From assembly GCA_913009825.1 (NCBI GenBank), contig CAJVYQ010000012.1, positions 39,315-103,314 of the forward strand: DNA of 64,000 bases, written 5' to 3'. A program made the translations under genes and the position numbers. Source of the stretch: an uncultured Deferribacteres bacterium. GTDB taxonomy: Bacteria; Zhuqueibacterota; JdFR-76; DREG01. Each line of letters opens with the position of its first letter. Within the stretch, counting starts at the first letter, position 1. Positions 6,420-16,034 of this stretch are shown piece by piece. Below the pieces are notes generated by a model that ran no database searches, was not told the origin of the DNA, and saw only the letters and a program-made list of their open reading frames with translations.

Positions 6420-8630
6420 ATGGAACCTCTTAATGTCGCTATTTTATGGCACCAACACCAGCCAAATTACAAACAACCGGATCAAAATATTTTCATACTG
6501 CCCTGGGTTAGGTTTCATGCTCTAAAAGATTATTATGATCTTGTTGCCATTCTGGATGACTTCCCACAGATTCATCAAAACTTCAATTTGGTTCCATCGC
6601 TTGTTATGCAACTGGAAGATTACATCCATGACCGATGCCGGGATAAAGTGGAAATACTCAGCAGGAAAAAAGCGAAGGAACTGAATCAAGAGGAGAAAAT
6701 CGAACTGCTGAAATATTTTTTTCAGTTAAATCCTGCTACCATGGTGGAAATCTATCCCGGTTATCTAAGTCTGTGGCACAAGAGAGGCGAGCAGTTCGAT
6801 GAAAACAATTCCATTCATGCTTTGAACCGTTTTTCCGACCACGACTATCTGGATTTGCAGGTTTGGTACAATTTAAGTTGGGTAGGGGAACAGCATAAAA
6901 AAGAGGCTCTTTTTATAGATCTCATCGCCAAAGATCACCATTTTTCTGAAACGGACAAACAAAATCTTTTTACGGCGCAAAAGGAAATTCTGAAAAAAAT
7001 CTTACCCAAACATGCAGAATTAAAAAAAAGAGGCCAGATTGAAATTTCCACCACACCGCTGTACCATCCCATTTTACCGTTACTATGTGATACCGACATT
7101 GCCCGCGTATCTCAGCCGGAGATCAAACTGCCGAAACGCCGGTTCCGGTATCCACAGGATGCAAACGAACAGATAGCCAAAGCCATCGCGTTTCACCGGG
7201 ATCATTTCGGGGAAAAGCCGGTAGGAATGTGGCCTTCAGAAGGCAGCATAAGCGAGGAGGTTGTTCAGCTTTTTGCCGGGAATCAGATCAAATGGATCGC
7301 CACCGATGAAGAGATTCTGTTCCATTCCTGGAAACAGATGAATATCCACACCAACATGAAAAGGGAAAACTTATATGCTCCCTGGAACTTCAAAACACTG
7401 TCAGGGGATGTGTCTATTTTTTTTCGGGATCACACACTGTCGGATCTGATAGGATTTGTCTACCAGACCTGGGATGCTGAAAAAGCTGCGCAGGATTTTG
7501 TTGCCAGGTTGCAGTCTATCCGTAAAAATATTGCCGATAATTTTGGCGAACCACATCTGAAAAATGCCATCGTTTCCATTATTCTCGACGGTGAAAATTG
7601 TTGGGAATATTACCCAAATAATGGCAAAGATTTTTTGCAGGCGTTGTACCGGAAATTAACCGATACATCTGAAATCAAAACAGTTACATTTGCAGAATTT
7701 TTACACAGAAAAATTGAACAACCCAGCTTAACAAAAATTTTTCCCGGTTCGTGGATCAATCACAACTACAACATTTGGATCGGTCACAAAGAGGACAACA
7801 CGGCTTGGGATTATGTCACCGAAGCAAGGGAATTACTCGATCAGGCCGAAAAAGAAAAAACAATTCCGGAAGAAAAATTACAACAGGCGAAGGAAGAAAT
7901 ATTTATTGCGGAGGGCTCCGACTGGTGCTGGTGGTACGGCGAAGATCATGAGACTGAAAATGCGCCGGAGTTCGATCAGATATTTCGCTCACATGTGATT
8001 CGCGTTTATGAATTATTAGGCAAAGAAGTTCCCGCGAAGTTGTTCGATCCGATTCGTAAACAAACGCATAAAAAACTTGTTACGACGAAACCGACAGGCT
8101 TCATAACTCCGGTGATCGACGGATTGGAAACCAACTATTTTGAATGGATGGCTGCCGGACTTTTTGATGCCAACCGTCAGGGCGCGGCCATGCACCAGAC
8201 GGCGCAAACCATAAGCACCATCCATTACGGTTTCGATCTGGAGAATTTTTATTTGAAAGTGGCTTTTCATGATAACGCAACTATGGAGGCACTGCGTAAA
8301 TATGAGTTGGAGATCAATATTTTAGCACCGCAAACCATCGGTCTTTTTGTGGCCATTAATCAGTTGCTGCAAAAAGATTTCACCGATGAAATTACTATCC
8401 GCAAAAACGGTAAAAAAGCAAAGATGAAAAATGGAGTTGAAGCGGCTTTCCGGCATTTTTTTGAGATAAAAATCCCCTTTAAGCTATTGGCCTGTTCAAC
8501 CGGCGATCTGATCAAATTACAAATCAGTCTGTGGCAGCAGGGACAAAAGCAGGAAACCTGGCCACAAAACGGTGTTTTAAAATTTGAAGTTCCCGGCCCC
8601 GATTTTGAACAGATTGAATGGAAAGTTTAA
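6420..8630 (+). CDS. GH57 family glycoside hydrolase (alpha-amylase/amylopullulanase type)
   Basis: 736 residues from the ATG at 6420. A GTG 69 bases upstream is in frame but would add a non-conserved tail. The conserved GH57 regions are visible: HQHQP near the start (about residues 11-15), STTPLYHP at about 210, GMWPSEGS at about 270 with the Glu expected to be the nucleophile, and ILDGENCWEYYP at about 388 with the Asp expected as acid/base. The C-terminal ~200 residues are a beta-rich accessory domain. No signal peptide is seen, so it is probably cytoplasmic and acts on alpha-1,4/1,6-glucans such as glycogen. Exact specificity cannot be told from the sequence. Confidence 0.88.
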   Translation: MEPLNVAILWHQHQPNYKQPDQNIFILPWVRFHALKDYYDLVAILDDFPQIHQNFNLVPSLVMQLEDYIHDRCRDKVEILSRKKAKELNQEEKIELLKYFFQLNPATMVEIYPGYLSLWHKRGEQFDENNSIHALNRFSDHDYLDLQVWYNLSWVGEQHKKEALFIDLIAKDHHFSETDKQNLFTAQKEILKKILPKHAELKKRGQIEISTTPLYHPILPLLCDTDIARVSQPEIKLPKRRFRYPQDANEQIAKAIAFHRDHFGEKPVGMWPSEGSISEEVVQLFAGNQIKWIATDEEILFHSWKQMNIHTNMKRENLYAPWNFKTLSGDVSIFFRDHTLSDLIGFVYQTWDAEKAAQDFVARLQSIRKNIADNFGEPHLKNAIVSIILDGENCWEYYPNNGKDFLQALYRKLTDTSEIKTVTFAEFLHRKIEQPSLTKIFPGSWINHNYNIWIGHKEDNTAWDYVTEARELLDQAEKEKTIPEEKLQQAKEEIFIAEGSDWCWWYGEDHETENAPEFDQIFRSHVIRVYELLGKEVPAKLFDPIRKQTHKKLVTTKPTGFITPVIDGLETNYFEWMAAGLFDANRQGAAMHQTAQTISTIHYGFDLENFYLKVAFHDNATMEALRKYELEINILAPQTIGLFVAINQLLQKDFTDEITIRKNGKKAKMKNGVEAAFRHFFEIKIPFKLLACSTGDLIKLQISLWQQGQKQETWPQNGVLKFEVPGPDFEQIEWKV

Positions 8631-8828
8631 ATTCCCTTACGCCGTTAACGCTACAGCTAACCACTACACGATATTTTTGTCTGTTCTGTTTATCGCGAGT
8701 TTTAAGCCACAGCTATAAAAAAAGTATAAAATACATCTCTCGCATTTTCCGGTGTTTGGCATGTTTTTCCTTTTTTTCTGCAATTTTCTCTTCAAAACCG
8801 GTAAGTTACAGTAAGTTCATTATTTTTA

Positions 8829-8857
8829 TTGCATTCTTATTATTTATTTGTTATCTT
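8829..8857 (+). promoter_or_regulatory. Promoter of the rimP-nusA-infB operon
   Basis: TTGCAT (8829-8834), a 17-bp spacer and TATCTT (8852-8857). The predicted start, near 8864, falls at the foot of the leader hairpin at 8866-8892. Pattern-based call, strengthened by position before the operon. Confidence 0.5.
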
Positions 8858-8865
8858 AATGGCCG

Positions 8866-8892
8866 AAGTGGGTTCAAAAGACCCACTTTTTT
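8866..8892 (+). terminator. Leader hairpin/attenuator of the rimP-nusA operon
   Basis: AAGTGGGT (8866-8873) pairs with ACCCACTT (8881-8888) over a 7-nt loop, and a T run follows to 8892. It is an intrinsic-terminator shape at the very start of the transcript, upstream of the first gene. In Escherichia coli and other bacteria the rimP-nusA leader contains terminators through which NusA limits its own operon. The same role here is inference. Confidence 0.55.
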
Positions 8893-8907
8893 ATTGGGTA
8901 AAAGTTT

Positions 8908-9357
8908 ATGAGTTTTGTGGAGAAAATTAAAGAAATTATTGAACCGGTAATCAGGAAAGAGAACGCCGAGCTGATTGATCTGGAATTACACGGAAAGCCG
9001 GGCGGTTACCGGTTTTCTGTTTTTGCCGATACGGATCACGGAATTTCCGTTGAGCAGTGTACAAAGATTTCCCGGAAATTGGTTCGCTTACCGGAACTGG
9101 ACAAACAGTTAGGTGAAAAATATCGACTGGAAGTTTCTTCGCCGGGAATCGACCGGCAACTGAAAACTGAAAAAGATTTTAAAAGAAAAATAAACATTGA
9201 AATAGAGGTTCAATACAGGGACGGCGAAACGGTTCAAAAAATAAAAGGAAAGCTGAAAAAAATAGCTCACGGCTCGCTTTTTCTTACCACAAAAGACAGT
9301 GAATTGACAATCCCTGTTAAAAAAATTGAGAAGGCAGTGCAGGCATTACCCTGGTAA
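8908..9357 (+). CDS. rimP: Ribosome maturation factor RimP
   Basis: 149 residues, normal family length. The N-terminal alpha/beta domain contains NAELIDLELHGKPGGYRFSV and the GISVEQCTKISR helix. The LEVSSPGIDRQLKTEKDF block is the family signature, and the C-terminal SH3-like domain follows (GKLKKIAHGSLFL). RimP acts in 30S subunit assembly. First gene of the operon, directly upstream of nusA as in most bacteria. Confidence 0.95.
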   Translation: MSFVEKIKEIIEPVIRKENAELIDLELHGKPGGYRFSVFADTDHGISVEQCTKISRKLVRLPELDKQLGEKYRLEVSSPGIDRQLKTEKDFKRKINIEIEVQYRDGETVQKIKGKLKKIAHGSLFLTTKDSELTIPVKKIEKAVQALPW

Positions 9358-9398
9358 TTTAAAAGCCCAAAGAAATTATTTTGGAGGAAACCTAAAAA

Positions 9399-10640
9399 AT
9401 GAAGATCGAAATTGCCGAAGCGATTTCTTTATTAACCAAAGAAAAAAATGTAGATCGCGAGGTGTTAGCTGAGATATTGGAAGATGTCCTCATCATGATG
9501 ATTCGGAAAAAATATGGCACGGCGGACAACTTTGATATCTTTGTGAATATCGATAAGGGGGAAATCGAGATATATCAAAATAAGGTAATTGTTGAGGAGA
9601 TTACGGACAACAGCCTTGAAATTGACGTTGATACGGCAAGAAAAATAGAGCCGGACCTGGAGTTGGGTGACGAGTTTGTTGAAATTATCGATCCGCGTTC
9701 GTTTGGCAGAAGATTGGTGGTTGCAGCCAAACAGAATTTAAGTCAAAAATTACGTGAGCTGGAAAAAGATCATATTTTTGATGAATATAAAAATAGGGTC
9801 GGTGAAATTATCATCGGGGATATTCGACAGATCAACCGAAATGAAATTTACATGAATTTAGAAAAAACCGAAGTGGTTCTTCCCAAAAGTGAGCAGATTC
9901 AGAACGAAAGATATCATCGAGGCGAAAGCGTACGTGCCGTTATCAAAGACGTTGTCAGATCGAGCAGAGGGCCGGAAATAATTGTCTCCCGCAGAGATCC
10001 TCTGTTTCTGATTCGATTGCTGGAACTGGAAGTGCCGGAAATTTATGACGGTGTCATCGAGATTAAAGGTGTTATCAGGCATTCCGGCGAGCGGGCAAAA
10101 ATTGCCGTTTATTCCAACGACAAAAGAATCGATGCCGTCGGAGCTTGTGTCGGCATGAAAGGAATTCGCATTCAGCAAATTGTCCGGGAGTTGAATAACG
10201 AAAAAATCGATGTGATTAATTGGAACAGGGATCCGGAAATTTTTATTTCTCGTGCGCTCAGCCCCGGTAAACCATTGTTTGTTACCATCGATGAAGAGAA
10301 TAAAACGGCAACGGCAGTGATTCCCGATGAATTTGTTTCGGTAGCAATAGGACGAGGCGGAGTAAACCGGAAATTAGCTTCTCAGCTATCCGGTTACGAA
10401 ATCGAAATATTAAAAGAATCCGAACACCGTCAGATTGTGACGCGCGCGAGGAGAAAACTCGACGAATTGGAAATAAAGGGGTTGGGACCATCAGTCATTG
10501 CCAAATTGCAGGCAGGAGAAATTGAGACGGTGGAAGATGTGTTAAAAACGAATGGAGACACTCTCACTGCCATACCGGGCATTGGTGCAAAAACCGCAGT
10601 AAAAATAATTGAAACAATAAAAAACTATTTTGAGCAATAA
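9399..10640 (+). CDS. nusA: Transcription termination/antitermination factor NusA
   Basis: 413 residues. It has the N-terminal RNAP-binding domain (residues 1-130), an S1 domain (about 135-200, IIIGDIRQINRNEIYMNL), two KH domains (GACVGMKGIRIQQIVREL at about 248 and SVAIGRGGVNRKLASQLSG at about 314), and a C-terminal helix-hairpin-helix region (GLGPSVIAKL, AIPGIGAKTA). GGAGG lies 13 bases before the ATG. The stop TAA overlaps the infB ATG by one base. NusA may bind the operon's own leader hairpin. Confidence 0.97.
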   Translation: MKIEIAEAISLLTKEKNVDREVLAEILEDVLIMMIRKKYGTADNFDIFVNIDKGEIEIYQNKVIVEEITDNSLEIDVDTARKIEPDLELGDEFVEIIDPRSFGRRLVVAAKQNLSQKLRELEKDHIFDEYKNRVGEIIIGDIRQINRNEIYMNLEKTEVVLPKSEQIQNERYHRGESVRAVIKDVVRSSRGPEIIVSRRDPLFLIRLLELEVPEIYDGVIEIKGVIRHSGERAKIAVYSNDKRIDAVGACVGMKGIRIQQIVRELNNEKIDVINWNRDPEIFISRALSPGKPLFVTIDEENKTATAVIPDEFVSVAIGRGGVNRKLASQLSGYEIEILKESEHRQIVTRARRKLDELEIKGLGPSVIAKLQAGEIETVEDVLKTNGDTLTAIPGIGAKTAVKIIETIKNYFEQ

Positions 10641-13393
10641 TGGCAGAAGTCGAAGAAAAAGTAGCAACCGTAAAAAGAACAAAAAAACAGCGTGTAATCA
10701 AAGTTGCAAAAGAATTCCGCATTTCGGTAGAATCTTTGGTGGAATATCTCCAGACAGAGGGTTATGACGTAAAAAATCCCATGAGTCCTGTTACCGAAGA
10801 GATGCATGAAAAGATTTCCGAAAAATACGGCAAGGAAACAATGAAGGTTCCTTCTGAGACGATGGTGGAATTGGATATGCAGCGGAAAGACCAGGAGTTG
10901 CGGAGAGAGCAGGAACGGCTGGATTCGGTAAGAAAAAAATTACTTGATTTGTCGAAAAAAAAGCCACCCTCTTTAGAAGAAGTCCAGCGTGAAGCGATTC
11001 GCATTGCGAAAAAAGAGAAAGAAGCCGAGAAGGAGAGAAAAGCTGAAGCCGTTAAAGAAAAACAAAAGAAGGAAAAGCTTAAAAAGAAACAGGAAGAAGC
11101 GAAGCGTTTAGAAGAAGTGGCGAAAAAGAAAACCGAAGGGGAGAAGAAATTAGAAGAGAAAAAAACGCGGCGTTTGGAACAGCTTTTAGCTCACTCAGCC
11201 ACAGAAAAGAAGAAAGAAGCGCTGGCTAAAAAAACTGACCAGGTTGGACCAAAACCGGTTGCTAAAATAGAAAAAGAAAAACCGGAAGAAAAAGTTGAAG
11301 TAACCAAAGGAAAACCGGTTGAAAAGGTTGTTGCAGGAGAGGCACCAACTAATAAAGTTGGTAGCGAAGCCGCAACCAAAAAAACCGGCGAACAGAAAAA
11401 AAAGAAGAAAAAAAAGAAAGAACGTCTGGCCGAAGAAAAGAAAAGAGCGGCAAGCCGGGAAGGTGTTAAAGGCAATCGCAAGAAAAAGAAAAGAGAGAAA
11501 AAGCGTAAGGTTTCGGAAGAGGATGTAACTGCCGCCATCAAAAAAACCATGTTGGCGATGGAGGATAAAGGTAAAACAAAACGGAAACGTCATCAGTCCG
11601 TAAAAGAAGAATTCCAGGAGGAGCTTGAAGAAAATGTGATCAAGGTTAGTGAATTTATTTCGGTTTCCGAGCTTTCCCAGGCGATGAATGTGGAAGCAAA
11701 CGAAGTGATTAAAAAATGTTTAACTCTGGGAACCCTGGTTTCAATCAATCAACGATTGGATATGGATACTATAATTATGGTTGCTGATGAGTTCGGTTTT
11801 GAAGTCAAGCAGGAAGAGATGTATGGCATGGATGTGATTGACGACCTTGAGGAAGAGGTTGATGAGCCGGAGAATCTTGAAGAACGGCCGCCTGTGGTCA
11901 CCATCATGGGGCATGTGGATCATGGAAAAACTTCGCTTTTGGATCATATCCGTAGTAGTGACATCATTGCCGGAGAAGCAGGCGGAATTACACAGCATAT
12001 TGGAGCTTATGTTGTGACCTTTAACGAAAAAAAGATTACCTTTCTGGATACACCGGGTCATGAAGCTTTCACTGCAATGCGAGCACGAGGTGCACAGGTT
12101 ACGGATATCGTGATCCTTGTAGTTGCGTCTGATGATAATGTGATGCCGCAGACTATTGAAGCGATCAATCATGCGCGTGCCGCAAATGTACCAATTATTA
12201 TTGCTATCAATAAAATTGACAAGCCGAACGCAAATCCTGAACTAATCAAAAAACAGCTTTCTGAAATTGATATTTTAGTCGAAGATTGGGGGGGGAAATA
12301 TTCATCGGTTGAACTCTCCGCTAAAACCGGAGAAAACGTGGATCAACTAATGGAATTAGTTGTATTGCAGGCAGAACTTCTTGAATTAAAAGCAAATCCG
12401 AACCGCTATGCAAAAGGAGTGGTTATCGAATCCGAACTGGACAAAGGGCGCGGCCCCGTTGCAACTATTTTAGTTAAGGAAGGTAGTCTTAATATTGGTG
12501 ATGTTGTGGTGGTTGGCACTATTTTCGGAAAAGTCAGGGCTATGTTTGATGAACGAGGAAAAAAAGTAAAAATAGTACCTCCGGCAATGCCGGTTCAAGT
12601 ATTAGGATTTGATGATATCCCCAATACGGGTGATGTCTTAAACAGCCTGAAGAATGAGCGCAGTGCAAGAGAAATAAGTACAAAACGGCAACAATTAAAA
12701 AGAGAACGGGATTTTAGAAAAAAGAGTTATATCACTTTGGATGAATTCTCTAAACGAATGAGAAATAAGAGCTTTAAAGAATTGAAGTTGATTGTGAAAG
12801 CGGATGTGGCAGGATCTGTGGAAGCGTTGAGCGATTCACTGATTAAGCTTTCTAACGATGAGGTGAAGGTGAATGTGATTCACAAAGGAGTTGGCGCAAT
12901 TACAGAAACGGATGTGCTCTTAGCCTCTGCTTCTGAAGGGATCATTATCGGTTTTCAAATTCGACCCAATGCAAAAGCCTGGGAAGTTGCCGAAACAGAA
13001 AAAGTTGATATAAGAACATATTCAATCATCTACGATGTGATCAATGACATAAAAAGCGCCCTGGAAGGTATGCTTGAACCGGAAGAAAAAGAAGAGCTAT
13101 TGGGAGTTGCAGAAATACGGGAAGTATTTCGTATTCCCAAGGCCGGAAATATTGCCGGTTGTTATGTGCAGAATGGTAAAATTATGCGTAACGGCAGGAT
13201 AAGGGTGGTAAGGGAAGGAAAAGTTGTTTATGAAGGGATGATCGACTCCTTGAGAAGATTCAAAGATGATGTTAAAGAGGTGCAGTCCGGTTACGAGTGC
13301 GGCATCGGTGTAGAAAATTTTAACGACATAAAAGTTAGTGATTCTTTGGAAGTTTTTAAAATTGTTCAGATTAAAAGAATGATTGAAGCATAA
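10640..13393 (+). CDS. infB: Translation initiation factor IF-2
   Basis: 917 residues. An N-terminal IF2_N helical domain ([20 protein letters not shown]) is followed by a very charged Lys/Glu-rich linker (about residues 70-320) and a second IF2_N domain ([20 protein letters not shown]). The GTPase domain then has [14 protein letters not shown] (P loop, about 429), DTPGHEAF and NKID. Domains II-IV complete the protein. The long lysine-rich linker resembles IF-2 of FCB bacteria. It starts inside the nusA stop codon, so translation is coupled. Confidence 0.97.
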   Translation: MAEVEEKVATVKRTKKQRVIKVAKEFRISVESLVEYLQTEGYDVKNPMSPVTEEMHEKISEKYGKETMKVPSETMVELDMQRKDQELRREQERLDSVRKKLLDLSKKKPPSLEEVQREAIRIAKKEKEAEKERKAEAVKEKQKKEKLKKKQEEAKRLEEVAKKKTEGEKKLEEKKTRRLEQLLAHSATEKKKEALAKKTDQVGPKPVAKIEKEKPEEKVEVTKGKPVEKVVAGEAPTNKVGSEAATKKTGEQKKKKKKKKERLAEEKKRAASREGVKGNRKKKKREKKRKVSEEDVTAAIKKTMLAMEDKGKTKRKRHQSVKEEFQEELEENVIKVSEFISVSELSQAMNVEANEVIKKCLTLGTLVSINQRLDMDTIIMVADEFGFEVKQEEMYGMDVIDDLEEEVDEPENLEERPPVVTIMGHVDHGKTSLLDHIRSSDIIAGEAGGITQHIGAYVVTFNEKKITFLDTPGHEAFTAMRARGAQVTDIVILVVASDDNVMPQTIEAINHARAANVPIIIAINKIDKPNANPELIKKQLSEIDILVEDWGGKYSSVELSAKTGENVDQLMELVVLQAELLELKANPNRYAKGVVIESELDKGRGPVATILVKEGSLNIGDVVVVGTIFGKVRAMFDERGKKVKIVPPAMPVQVLGFDDIPNTGDVLNSLKNERSAREISTKRQQLKRERDFRKKSYITLDEFSKRMRNKSFKELKLIVKADVAGSVEALSDSLIKLSNDEVKVNVIHKGVGAITETDVLLASASEGIIIGFQIRPNAKAWEVAETEKVDIRTYSIIYDVINDIKSALEGMLEPEEKEELLGVAEIREVFRIPKAGNIAGCYVQNGKIMRNGRIRVVREGKVVYEGMIDSLRRFKDDVKEVQSGYECGIGVENFNDIKVSDSLEVFKIVQIKRMIEA

Positions 13394-13407
13394 TTATTAT
13401 TGCGGAT

Positions 13408-13686
13408 ATGGTTGGTTTCTATCGGTTGGAAGTTCATATTCCCGGCGCTTTATCGCTTAAAGAGAAACGCTTTGTAATAAAGAGTATAAAGGAAAAGTTA
13501 AAAAATAAATTTAATGTTTCCGTTGCCGAATTGGCAGGCGAGGATAAATGGCAAAAAAGTCTCATCGGTATTGCCATGGTTTCCAAAGACAGACTATTTA
13601 TTGAAAAGAATTTTAGCCGGATTTTAAATATGATCGATGCTGACAGCAGAGTGGAAGTCGTGGACCGGTCAATTGAATATTTTTAG
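13408..13686 (+). CDS. DUF503 (YlxP-like) protein
   Basis: 92 residues, the normal length. The characteristic start (VGFYRLEVHIPGALSLKEKR) and a ferredoxin-like alpha/beta fold place it in DUF503. Members sit between infB and rbfA in many bacteria and are thought to work in ribosome maturation or translation; the exact role is not established. The GTG/ATG context shows no strong Shine-Dalgarno, consistent with coupling to infB 14 bases upstream. Confidence 0.88.
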   Translation: MVGFYRLEVHIPGALSLKEKRFVIKSIKEKLKNKFNVSVAELAGEDKWQKSLIGIAMVSKDRLFIEKNFSRILNMIDADSRVEVVDRSIEYF

Positions 13687-13699
13687 CTTTGGTTGCAAT

Positions 13700-14050
13700 A
13701 TGTCTCATCACAGACCAAAAAGAGTAGGGGATTTGATCAAAAGAAAGATCGGCGATCTTCTTTTGAAAGAAATAAAAGATCCACGTATTGGTTTTGTTAC
13801 AATAACCCGGGTGCGGGTTACGCCGGATTTGAAAATTGCCAGGGTTTATTTTTCTGTGTTGGCTGCGAAAGGTGACCCCGAAGAATCTTTAGCAGGCCTG
13901 CTAAGCGCGACTGAATTTATTCGTTCCGAATTAAAAAGGCGGGTGCGTTTACGGTTTATTCCAAGTTTGGAATTTATTCTGGACGACACACTCGATTATG
14001 CGGAAAAAATTGGCACTTTGTTGGCCAAAGTGAAAGAGGAGAAAGAATAA
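13700..14050 (+). CDS. rbfA: Ribosome-binding factor A
   Basis: 116 residues from the ATG at 13700; upstream in-frame codons overlap the DUF503 gene and are not conserved. RPKRVGDLIKRKIGDLLLKE, EIKDPRIGFVTITRV and VTPDLKIARVYFSVL are RbfA signatures, and a KH-type fold is expected. RbfA binds 30S precursors and helps mature the 16S 5' end. It is followed 6 bases later by truB. Confidence 0.95.
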   Translation: MSHHRPKRVGDLIKRKIGDLLLKEIKDPRIGFVTITRVRVTPDLKIARVYFSVLAAKGDPEESLAGLLSATEFIRSELKRRVRLRFIPSLEFILDDTLDYAEKIGTLLAKVKEEKE

Positions 14051-14056
14051 CCTCCG

Positions 14057-14758
14057 GTGACCGGGAAAGAAAAAGGAATTTATCATTTTGAAAGCGGCGA
14101 AGTGCTGAATATCAATAAACCGGAAGGTGTTACTTCGTTTCTTGTGGTAAAAAAAATCAGAAGCCGTTTTAAAATTAAGAAAGTAGGCCATGCCGGCACG
14201 TTGGATCCATTTGCAACCGGAGTTTTGCTTATATTAACCGGCAAGGCCACAAAGAGATCGCAAGAGATGTCGGCCCTGGAAAAGCAATATGTGGCCGAAG
14301 TTGAATTTGGTATGGAAACAGATACATTGGACAGAGACGGCGAAATAGTTAATCGTTGTAGTAATATGACGGAACCGCAACGGGCTACTCTGATCAACAT
14401 TTTCCGATCGTTTGAGGGGGAAATCGAACAAATACCGCCTATTTATTCCGCCATTAAATACAAAGGACGCCGTTTGTATAAATATGCCAGAAAAGGCGTT
14501 GCGGTTGAGTTAAAACCAAGAAGGGTAAGGATAGGAAAAATCTCGTTATTAAAGTTCAACTGGCCGTTTATTACCATCGATGTTACCTGTTCAAAGGGAA
14601 CCTATATCCGCTCGCTGGCAAGAGATCTGGGCAAAGAATTACGGACGGGAGCATACTTGAAATCATTGGTCAGAATCAGAATCGGCGAGTATTCAATTGA
14701 CGACGCAATGGAATTAGAGGAATTTTTGCAAATAAGTAATGACAGGTGGTGCGGGTGA
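14057..14758 (+). CDS. truB: tRNA pseudouridine(55) synthase TruB
   Basis: 233 residues starting at GTG. The catalytic motif VGHAGTLDPFATGVL (about residues 41-55, catalytic Asp in TLDP) is intact. KPEGVTSF, the PPIYSAIKYKGRRLYKYAR block and CSKGTYIRSLARDLG are also present. It makes pseudouridine-55 in the tRNA T loop. The protein is on the short side: the C-terminal PUA-like extension seen in many TruB proteins is absent. The stop TGA overlaps the ribF ATG (TGATG). Confidence 0.95.
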   Translation: MTGKEKGIYHFESGEVLNINKPEGVTSFLVVKKIRSRFKIKKVGHAGTLDPFATGVLLILTGKATKRSQEMSALEKQYVAEVEFGMETDTLDRDGEIVNRCSNMTEPQRATLINIFRSFEGEIEQIPPIYSAIKYKGRRLYKYARKGVAVELKPRRVRIGKISLLKFNWPFITIDVTCSKGTYIRSLARDLGKELRTGAYLKSLVRIRIGEYSIDDAMELEEFLQISNDRWCG

Positions 14759-15690
14759 TGAAGGTATTACGCAAGCTTGATGAAATTGAGCAAGTTTCAG
14801 ATCCTGTAATTACAATTGGAACTTTTGATGGGATTCACTTAGGGCATCAGCAGCTAATTAAACATTTGCAGGAAAAAAAGCGGCGTTATCGAGGTCATTC
14901 GTATGTCATCACATTTGAGCCGCACCCCCAATTAATTTTGCAATCGAAAATTTCTCCCATTCAGATATTATCCACACTGGATGAAAAAATTGGCTATATC
15001 AGCGAATTTAATATTGACTACTTGCTTGTTCTTGAATTCACGCCCGAGCTTTCGCGCCTGACCGGGGAGCAGTTTATTGAAGATGTTCTGATAAAAAGAA
15101 TCGGCATGGTTGATGTGGTTATCGGCTATGATCATGCGTTCGGTTATAAACGATCGGGGAATATCGATACGCTGCGCCGCTTTGGCAAAAGTCATAATTT
15201 TAATGTGAATGTTGTCGAACCTTTTTTACTGCAAAACACCGTAATTAAAAGTACCGTAATTCGAGACGCGATAAAGAGCGGCAGCATTGAGAATGCCAAC
15301 AAATACTTAGGGAAAAGTTACCAACTTTCCGGGACAGTGGTGAAAGGACGAGGGCGGGGGAGAGAATTGTCATTTCCTACCGCCAATCTGGAACTAAACA
15401 ATCCCAATAAATTAGTGCCGGGCAATGGAATTTATGCTGCTCAAATCGATATCGACGGCAAGATATATGATAGCGCTGTCAGCATAGGTATCCGGCTAAC
15501 ATTTGATGAAACAGACAGAACCATCGAAGCATATATTTTCGATTTTTCGGAAAATATTTATGGAAAAGAAATTACCATAAATTTCATAAAAAAATTGCGT
15601 GATGAGAAAAAATTTTCAACAATTGATGCTTTGATTTCCCAGATGCACAATGATATTGAATTTGCTAAAAAAGTTTTGAACGAATATTAA
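14758..15690 (+). CDS. ribF: Bifunctional riboflavin kinase / FAD synthetase
   Basis: 310 residues from the ATG that overlaps the truB stop, preceded by AGGTGG; a GTG 12 bases upstream is less likely. The N-terminal nucleotidyltransferase domain has GTFDGIHLGHQ (about residues 20-30) and VIGYDHAFGY. The C-terminal riboflavin kinase domain has GRGRGRELSFPTANLEL (about 198-214). It converts riboflavin to FMN and FAD in the cytoplasm. It lies between truB and rpsO, the usual bacterial order. Confidence 0.95.
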   Translation: MKVLRKLDEIEQVSDPVITIGTFDGIHLGHQQLIKHLQEKKRRYRGHSYVITFEPHPQLILQSKISPIQILSTLDEKIGYISEFNIDYLLVLEFTPELSRLTGEQFIEDVLIKRIGMVDVVIGYDHAFGYKRSGNIDTLRRFGKSHNFNVNVVEPFLLQNTVIKSTVIRDAIKSGSIENANKYLGKSYQLSGTVVKGRGRGRELSFPTANLELNNPNKLVPGNGIYAAQIDIDGKIYDSAVSIGIRLTFDETDRTIEAYIFDFSENIYGKEITINFIKKLRDEKKFSTIDALISQMHNDIEFAKKVLNEY

Positions 15691-15708
15691 AAATTAATCG
15701 GAGGAAAG

Positions 15709-15978
15709 ATGCCTTTAACAAGCGAGCAAAAAACTGAAATTTTTAAAGAATATGGGCTTCATGGCAAGGATACGGGTAGTGTTGAAGTTCGTATTGCCAT
15801 GTTAACCCAAAGAATCAATGAATTGACGGAACATTTCCGCAGCCATTCCAAAGATCATCATTCCCGGCGTGGGTTGTTGAAAATGGTTGGCCAGCGCCGT
15901 CGATTATTAAATTATATAATTAGCAAAGATATTGAAAAATACCGCGAACTGATTCGTCGGTTGAATATTCGCCGGTAA
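15709..15978 (+). CDS. rpsO: 30S ribosomal protein S15
   Basis: 89 residues, the standard length. [20 protein letters not shown] and [20 protein letters not shown] are the S15 signatures for the three-way junction of 16S rRNA. GGAGG lies 5 bases before the ATG. It is followed by pnp, as in very many bacteria. Confidence 0.98.
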   Translation: MPLTSEQKTEIFKEYGLHGKDTGSVEVRIAMLTQRINELTEHFRSHSKDHHSRRGLLKMVGQRRRLLNYIISKDIEKYRELIRRLNIRR

Positions 15979-16000
15979 TGTACGTTATTAAAATAGGACT

Positions 16001-16022
16001 AACTCATCATAGTAGGTGAGTT
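16001..16022 (+). promoter_or_regulatory. Hairpin between rpsO and pnp
   Basis: AACTCATC pairs with GGTGAGTT (8 bp including one G-U) around the loop ATAGTA. It lies just upstream of the pnp Shine-Dalgarno (TTGGAGG) and has no T run, so it is not a terminator. In E. coli a hairpin at this place is cut by RNase III and used by PNPase to control its own mRNA. A similar role here is inference from position. Confidence 0.45.
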
Positions 16023-16034
16023 ATTGGAGGATTA

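Noticed and set aside
8618..8911. 97-codon frame overlapping the gap before rimP
   Set aside because: It runs through the likely promoter and leader hairpin, overlaps both neighbours, and its protein is low-complexity Phe/Ser/Lys without relatives that I recognise.
11191..11593. Long antisense frames in infB
   Set aside because: They are caused by the lysine/glutamate-rich linker, whose complement reads as Phe/Ser/Leu; IF-2 on the plus strand is certain.
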